Shown here piece by piece: positions 57,770 to 64,000 of a DNA stretch of 64,000 nt. The stretch covers positions 9,474,368 to 9,538,367 of the forward strand of contig NC_059481.1 of the NCBI RefSeq assembly GCF_018139145.2, read 5' to 3'. The position numbers and the translations under genes are program-made. The stretch's first letter is position 1. Each line of letters starts with the position of its first letter. The notes below the pieces were generated by a model that saw only the letters and a program-made list of their open reading frames with translations, had not been told where the DNA came from and did not search any database. The DNA comes from Gymnogyps californianus (lineage: Eukaryota; Chordata; Aves; Accipitriformes; Cathartidae).

Positions 57770-60700
57770 GGGGTTCTTAACAAGGGGGCCTCATTCGTGA
57801 GATTAAAGGAAAAAGTCTGAAGCCTCGGCCTTTCGACTGCCCAAGCATGTGCTTAACTTCACAAGTGCTGCTGTGAACACAGCTACACAAATAATCCCTC
57901 TCATGACTTCACGTGTAGCAGCTGCAGGGCCTGCAAGTTTCCCACGGCTGAAGACATGCATTTCTTTTGTAAAAAAGTGGATTGCATGTCTGATTTAAAA
58001 AAAAAAAAAAAAGCCTTTAAAAATGGTAGATTGTTGAGGGAGCAATATAAGTGTGTGTTATCTGTTTAGCCGGAACTTAAATCTTGTATTTGAGTATCAA
58101 CAGATCTGTTGCTTCTTTCTGAACACTGCATGTTTGTCTGACAGAGTCTGCTTGCGGAGAGGGTTCAGGAGGTCTCTTCAACCTGATTTGCAATGCCTGG
58201 GCTAAACTAACACTTTGATGATCTTGGATCTAAAGTAAAGCTAAATCCATCAGAAAAACGTCTTGGTTTTTCTAGCTCTGTAAGTAACTAGACTATATTA
58301 ATACATATGTAGTGGTTTTTTATGGTGCTAGCAAAGTATAAAGGACAGGCCTAGAACTGTCAAAACCACCCAACTTTAATTTTTATCTCTCCTTAGAGAT
58401 GCATCAGGTGTATTTGAGCTTTCTGATCGTATGACTCCTCAACCACTTTCCCCAATGATTAGTGCTTATGAGTTTTTCATCACAGTAATACATACGCGTG
58501 TTTGGAGTTCGGAGTTCTGCTAGGTGTTATTGGCAACGTGATGTTTCTCTATATTTAGAGTTTTTATTGAAAGTCTACAAAATGTTTATTGATTTCCATG
58601 CATAAAATACATTAGCGGCACTAATCAGTTTCTAAAATCTATTCTGCCTGCCTTTTCTTGGAAATTTATTGTTATGTAGACTTGCCTTCTCAGCCCTTGT
58701 TTCTTTTCATAGACTTATACTACTTTTGTGACTGTTCCAAGTATTTTCCAGCCAGGGAAAAGCATATGCATTTCAAATGTTGATATGTAATTGTAGGAAT
58801 AGTATTTGTGATGCTAAATGGATGTCTCAAAAGCATGGTTAAAAAGATGGGAAAAAGAACACCATGTTCCTGTGTTTCTAGTTCAGGGTTCTAATTTCAC
58901 GTCTACTTAATCTCTTGCACAAAGGAGTTCTGGGTGGGGGGAATGTGCTACAACTTACACTGTTTCATTTTTACAGTTAATAAAATTTCTCATCTGCAAC
59001 CAGATATCTAAAACCAGACTGTAAGTTTGTTTTCATCACTATCGTTAAACATGGGAACACGTTGTTTTATCACTTGAGTACACATTTCCTTTCTTTCGAA
59101 GAGAAGATTGGTGAGATAGAAGAATTTTTAAGTAGCTTTTGGCATTTACAGAAACAAGTATTATGAGCAGTAATCCTTGTGTGTCTTCTTTGGATTCTTG
59201 GTTGTTCTGTTACTGCCAGGTATCTGCTGTGCTGGCATAATGACCCTCGATTAGTCTGTCAGTTTTCAGCATAACTCTGGACTGGCAGATCAATGCCATT
59301 ACTAAGAGCAGTCTGTCATATTCAACAGAGGGCTAGTAAGAATTTAATTTAGAAACAGGCAAAATTGGCACTAGAGATGGAATATAAGGAATGAAAACTC
59401 CTTTTCCCCTGTTAATGTCTCCGCAAATAATTATAACAAGGTGCATTTAAAATGTATTAAACTTATGATTTAAATAGTTAATCAAATACTGTCTTCTGTA
59501 TTAAAGCTGCGTTATTGTACTCCACTGCACATGTGATCTGATCCTGCAGATAGTTAAGTTTGTTCTTCAGTAATTTCAAAGGGTTACTTACATATTTATA
59601 GCTAAGCATTTGATGGGCTGGGCATGTCAAGTGCTCAAGGACTTGCTTTTGCTCCTCTTGTCTTGCAGATACCACTCATGCTGGAGATACAATCATGTTT
59701 ACAGAACTGACTTCAAACATGGCTGAAAAGTTGTTTAAGTACAGCACGATTTAAGAAATACTTACCTAAAAGGCAGCTTTTTATACCAGAAACACATTTT
59801 TTTTCTATTGATACAAATATATTCCCTACCAGTCTTCCTCTGGGAATAGCATCTGGTTATGAGATTTCTTTTCCTCATTGCTTTTTTGGTCATCTTAGTC
59901 TAAAAACTGCGTCCCTGTCAGGAGGCAGGACTAACTTGAACCACACTGAATCAGCTGAGATCATACCCTTTTATCTCCAGTGGAGGTAAAACCATAGTGA
60001 ATGAGAAGTCCTAGCCCCTAATTTCTTTCCTGGAACATCCTTATATTGTTTTGTTTTCATACATAATACAGCAGAATTTACTTTTGGTTATTGTAATAAG
60101 TAGTCTCAACGTCTGTGATTTATTTTCCAATCTAATAGGCTTTGAAGATTAAGTTATGGCATATAGATTAAAATATGACACATAACCAGCATAATTTTTT
60201 CCTGTGATGTTGCTGTGGCTTCAAGGGGTTGAAAATACTCTGATACATATATGACAGTTTTGCATAGTGCCGGGCGTTGGGAGTCCTTTTCACGTACTGG
60301 CCAGCACTTTGGAGTTGACCTGACAAGTTCTTCAGTATTTTAAACTACTGCAGGGGAAAAAAAAGCAAATGTTCTTGCTTTTATGGCTCTGAAGATAACA
60401 TCAAAGAGTAAACCAATGGAGTGCTATTTTCCTGAGTTTGCAAACCCATTTCCCATAGCTGTTCCCTTTCTCTATGTCTGATACTTGTACTGATGAGAAA
60501 TGGGTAAGACTAGACCGTATTAGATAAAGGCACTTCTGGAAGACAATGTGAAGACTGGGAGTAAGGTAGGAAAGGGGCAGGAAGCAGCAATGAAGACACA
60601 AGCTTAGGAGGAGGAGTATGGCTTTTCTAGAAATTTGTGGTTTGCAGTGGAAAAAAGGAGTTGGTAGATGTATGAGCAGTGTTTTTAAATTAAAAGTTAA

Positions 60701-63700
60701 ATTTATGGGCACTTGCAAATAGTATTTTGAAAATCACTGTACACTTCTGCAGTGATTCTTTGTGTAAAAGAGGTATATGAATGAAAGGACTGTAAGGAGT
60801 ATACCTAGCTGAAATATTTTATATGCAAATAAACCACTGGATGGGTATAAGGACAACTGCTGCACATACCGAGTAGCTGATTCCAGATTAACTTTGGAGT
60901 TTGTGATTGCACCTGGCCATCTTACTGCTTGTGTGTACAGCTATCAGTTGAAAAGGTGATAAAAGAGTAAAGGAATAAATAGCAGAAAAGTTAAGTATTA
61001 CTCAAGATTCAGTTTTTTTCCTTTCAGGTAAGGTGAGTTTCATGGGTAGAAGTAATGCCTTTCATTAGACCAACTTATGTTGTTGGAAAGGGTAGGTGAG
61101 CTTTCAGGTATGTAAGCCCCTTTCAGGTTTGAATTAGAAACAGCAGAGTACAAAACAAAATTGAAAACAATTGATACACGATTTTTGTGTATACTACTTC
61201 TGTTAAGCATATTAACCCACAAGGCAGCATATGTCATTAGAAGGTGATGAAGGTTCTCTTGCAGAAGTACTACTGTTTTAAAGGCATCTTCCAGTTTCTA
61301 ATTAAACACTTCAAAATGGCAGTGCTGTCACAGTAGCTGCTATACAACCATGAAAGTGAACAGCATGTGCTCTCCAAAGTCAACCAAATTTCACTCTGAG
61401 GGCCTATCTCATTATTTTCATAACTGTTGGATATTTCCTTTGGTTCTCCTAGCTGCTCAGTCAAAGAGCTATAAGGAAAAAGGTTGCTCTATGAACTAAA
61501 AAGGAAGAAAACAATTCTTTCCAATAACATCCTTGGGGAATGGGAATATTTGGACTAGACTGAAGGCTGCTATTAGTGATAAGGACTAATAAAGCATGTA
61601 TGTTGGATAGGAGGAAAAGAAAAGTTGATTCATTTTTATGATAAAAAAATGCAAGTTTTCTGGTTTTTTTGTGTGTCTCTGCCAGTCTTGCAAGTATAAT
61701 GTTTCATATCAGTAGTTGCTGAGGGAAATTACATTCCTCCTGGAAATGCCTGCTGATAATTGCATGACTAACATGGAGTGTGATGCATTTTGAAAACTTC
61801 AGGATATCACTCAAAGCTAGCAGTTGTGGGAGTTGCTTGTGCTGTGAAACTGTTTTATGCAAGGTTTGCATGAGAGATGAATTGCTGTTACAGTTATTGC
61901 CAATGGGTGGTGCTTTCCAAGTCTACTTTGAAGCCTAGCTAACATTCAGAATGTGGATTGTAGCAAAAAGTAGGATAGGTTTTTTTGTGGTTTTTTTTTT
62001 TTAATTGCAAACGTTAATCGTAATTCCCTTCCCCCCACTTGTTTGGTTCCAAACCAAACTTTATGCATGACTGCATGTGACACAAAATACAAGTGTCAGG
62101 TTAGGTTCTAGCCCTGCTGGTATCATCCAGAGTTTTTCTCATCCAGCACTTTTAAGATCCTGTGCACGTAACAGCACACGCTCCGCTGACTTTCTCCTCT
62201 AACCATGATTCAACTTGACAGGTCTTTTCTACTGGGGCATGAACTGTCTGGCTATACTTAATTTTTCCATATTCTTTCTTGCATTAGAAGAGTGTCAGGA
62301 TAGGCATCTCTGTACAGAGATGGTGTCATCCAACTTTGAAGACAGTACTGTCTGAATTTGATTGTATTTCTTCTAAATTTGATAGCAAAACTCTCATAAT
62401 TTTAGTTTGGATAAATGTAGCCCTAAGTTGGAGTTGTTAAAGTAGTAGTTTTTTTAATGTTCCTTAGCTATGAAGTAGAAGAGGTGACTATAAAGCTTTA
62501 TTTGATAGTTTTCTAGAATTGTCAGTTTGAATATAGCACCCGATGCACAGGAACGGGGCCTGAGATCCTGCTGTGTGTCAGTAGAAGCTGAAGAGCAGGC
62601 TTTGGAAGACCTATGAAAAGAATGTGCTGCAAAAGTAGAATCATGCTTTCTAGTAGGTTTCAAAACAAAACAAAACACAAAAAAACCCCAAAATTTGAAC
62701 ACCTAATACAGTGAAAAGTAGTTTTTATTCTATTAACTTTTTATTTTTAATAATAGATGTGCTTAATTTTTATTTGCTTTTAAATAGAAAATGTCTTTAA
62801 ATCCAAATTGAAAGTAAATGTGAAATTGAATGATTGTCACAGTATGTGCTGCGGCTAGTCTGGAGCAATGCATGTACAACTTGGCCAGCTAGTGGATGCT
62901 CCTTATAGAACTGAAAAACTGTAACTGCCAGCTTTCAGTGGAAGGCGTGCATCTGACTCTTTCCTTTATCCAGCTGCCAATTTTTCACAAAGCGTATAGG
63001 AATTTTGTATCTTTGTGGCTTCTCCCCCTCTGTGAAGGAGCATTAAAACTGATTAACAGATTCAAATGCTGGGGAAGAAGGCAGAAATGACAGAAATTCA
63101 GTGTCTCTGCCCGTCTCTCTAATAAGCTTTGTTTCCTTAGGAAACCAGGCTGAGGCATGTCCTCATTTCAGCTTTGTTTTTTGCATTGCAAATTTGGAGC
63201 TTTGCTCCAAGAAGTCCTTATTGCATTCGTAATCTCCAGTGTGGTGTGTTGAGCCTTAGGGAATTTTTCTTCAGCCTAGCATCCTGAGGGATCATGAGGA
63301 ATGGGAGCAGTAACGTTTTTCATAATTGGGAGTCTCACAGCGAGTGGAATAGGGCCAATGGAACTGAGACCTACTTTGGTAATGTACTCCAGAGTCACCA
63401 CCTTTACAAGCCCACCCATTCCTCTTGCACACTCTGAAGGAAATAAGATCAACCAGTCAGGTTAGTTATACTTAACTTAGGGAGTCACTGAATAAATGTG
63501 AAAATGAAGGGGCTCTAATGTTAATGATGTTCACGGTTTAAGAAATGGTAGAGCAGAAAAATAGGCATCACAGGTGTTTGGCTAGGTTTCATATGCTTCA
63601 TTGCGTGGAAGACTGAACAATAGTATAGGACAAAAGGAATACTTTGCTGTAGCTCAGAAGAGGCATACTTGTATATCTGTCAAATAGTGCAAATAACTAG

Positions 63701-64000
63701 CCTTCCCATTTTTCCTCCTGAGAGCAAATTTGAAGTGTAAAAGACACTTGTCAGCTTATAAGGAGAATGAAGGACTACTTGCCCTATTAAGTAGATTTAC
63801 AAAAGATGTGAACAGGGTCATCTTGTGCTGGAAAGAAAACCCAGCTGTGTCCAAATTGGAACTCTGCTGAGATCAGTTTTAATAAGCAGTGTCTTTTACT
63901 TGGCAATGACATATTGGCTCAGGTAGTGCAAAGAACAAATGCATATCAATTAAGCTTAAGCATGAATAAAAATAGGAAAGCAACTTTCAAAACTGTATTA
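57770..64000. other. AT-rich stretch without coding exons; possible RAB27A intron 1
   Basis: Apart from an A run (57997-58012) and the repeat-like segment at 61020-61150, I see no features. No RAB27A start exon or other known coding exon was found. If the island at 57020-57760 is RAB27A's promoter, this is its first intron. Confidence 0.45.
61020..61150 (+). repeat. Ancient interspersed repeat fragment (tentative)
   Basis: The segment with 'taatgcctttcattagacca' (61053-61072), 'gttggaaaggg' and 'gagctttcaggta' resembles an old repeat spread through sauropsid genomes. Its usual blocks are a 'taatgcctttcattagaccaac' part and a later 'agctttcgggt' part. I cannot name the family with certainty. 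Confidence 0.3.

Noticed and set aside
57980..58000. Possible RAB27A start (atgtctgat)
   Set aside because: The codons after ATG TCT GAT are TTA AAA followed by a poly-A run, which does not match the RAB27A N-terminus.
1..64000. CRISPR arrays, bacterial operons or a novel defence system
   Set aside because: The window is plainly vertebrate, with spliced genes, CpG islands and LTRs. No regularly spaced repeats or operon-like gene packing exist.

Overview
This is a vertebrate nuclear window, almost certainly from a bird. The evidence is split genes with consensus GT-AG introns, AT-rich introns, sharp CpG-island promoters and avian-type endogenous-retrovirus LTRs. Gene content and order match the conserved DNAAF4 - PIERCE2 - CCPG1 - PIGB - PIGBOS1 - (RAB27A) block of human 15q21.3. 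The LTR family suggests a neoavian bird rather than chicken, but that is inference.

Layout. Positions 1-6300 have no recognisable gene; by synteny this could be intergenic sequence or the 3' UTR of PYGO1. A CpG island at 6320-7150 starts DNAAF4 (+, nine coding exons, 6970-14748, 423 aa). A coding-like extra 3' exon lies at 15229-15344 and a minus-oriented LTR at 15837-16381. PIERCE2 (-, 17576-17929, 117 aa) follows. A divergent CpG island (19250-20100) serves the CCPG1 5' end and probably PIERCE2. CCPG1 (+, 24551-44314, about 820 aa) has two alternative C-termini. PIGB (-, twelve coding exons, 54955-45229, 536 aa) converges on CCPG1, and their poly(A) signals are 22 bp apart. A solo LTR with a perfect 5-bp target duplication lies in PIGB intron 9. 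PIGBOS1 (+, 55286-55450, 54 aa) is head-to-head with PIGB. A last CpG island (57020-57760) is probably the promoter and noncoding first exon of RAB27A, whose coding exons are not in the window. Positions 57770-64000 have no coding exon I can recognise.

Functions. The locus mixes two ciliary genes (DNAAF4, dynein-arm preassembly; PIERCE2, a microtubule inner protein) with three endomembrane or organelle genes (CCPG1, an ER-phagy receptor; PIGB, a GPI-anchor mannosyltransferase in the ER; PIGBOS1, a mitochondrial outer-membrane microprotein linked to ER stress). The CpG islands carry RFX X-box-like, ZNF143-like, NRF1-like and ETS-like sites, which suits this mix of ciliary and housekeeping genes. 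No prokaryotic system, CRISPR array, RNA gene or novel multi-gene system was found. The most interesting points are a probable U12-type AT-AC intron in PIGB, the near-consensus X-box between PIERCE2 and CCPG1, the candidate extra exons of DNAAF4 and CCPG1, and the interlocked 3' ends of CCPG1 and PIGB.
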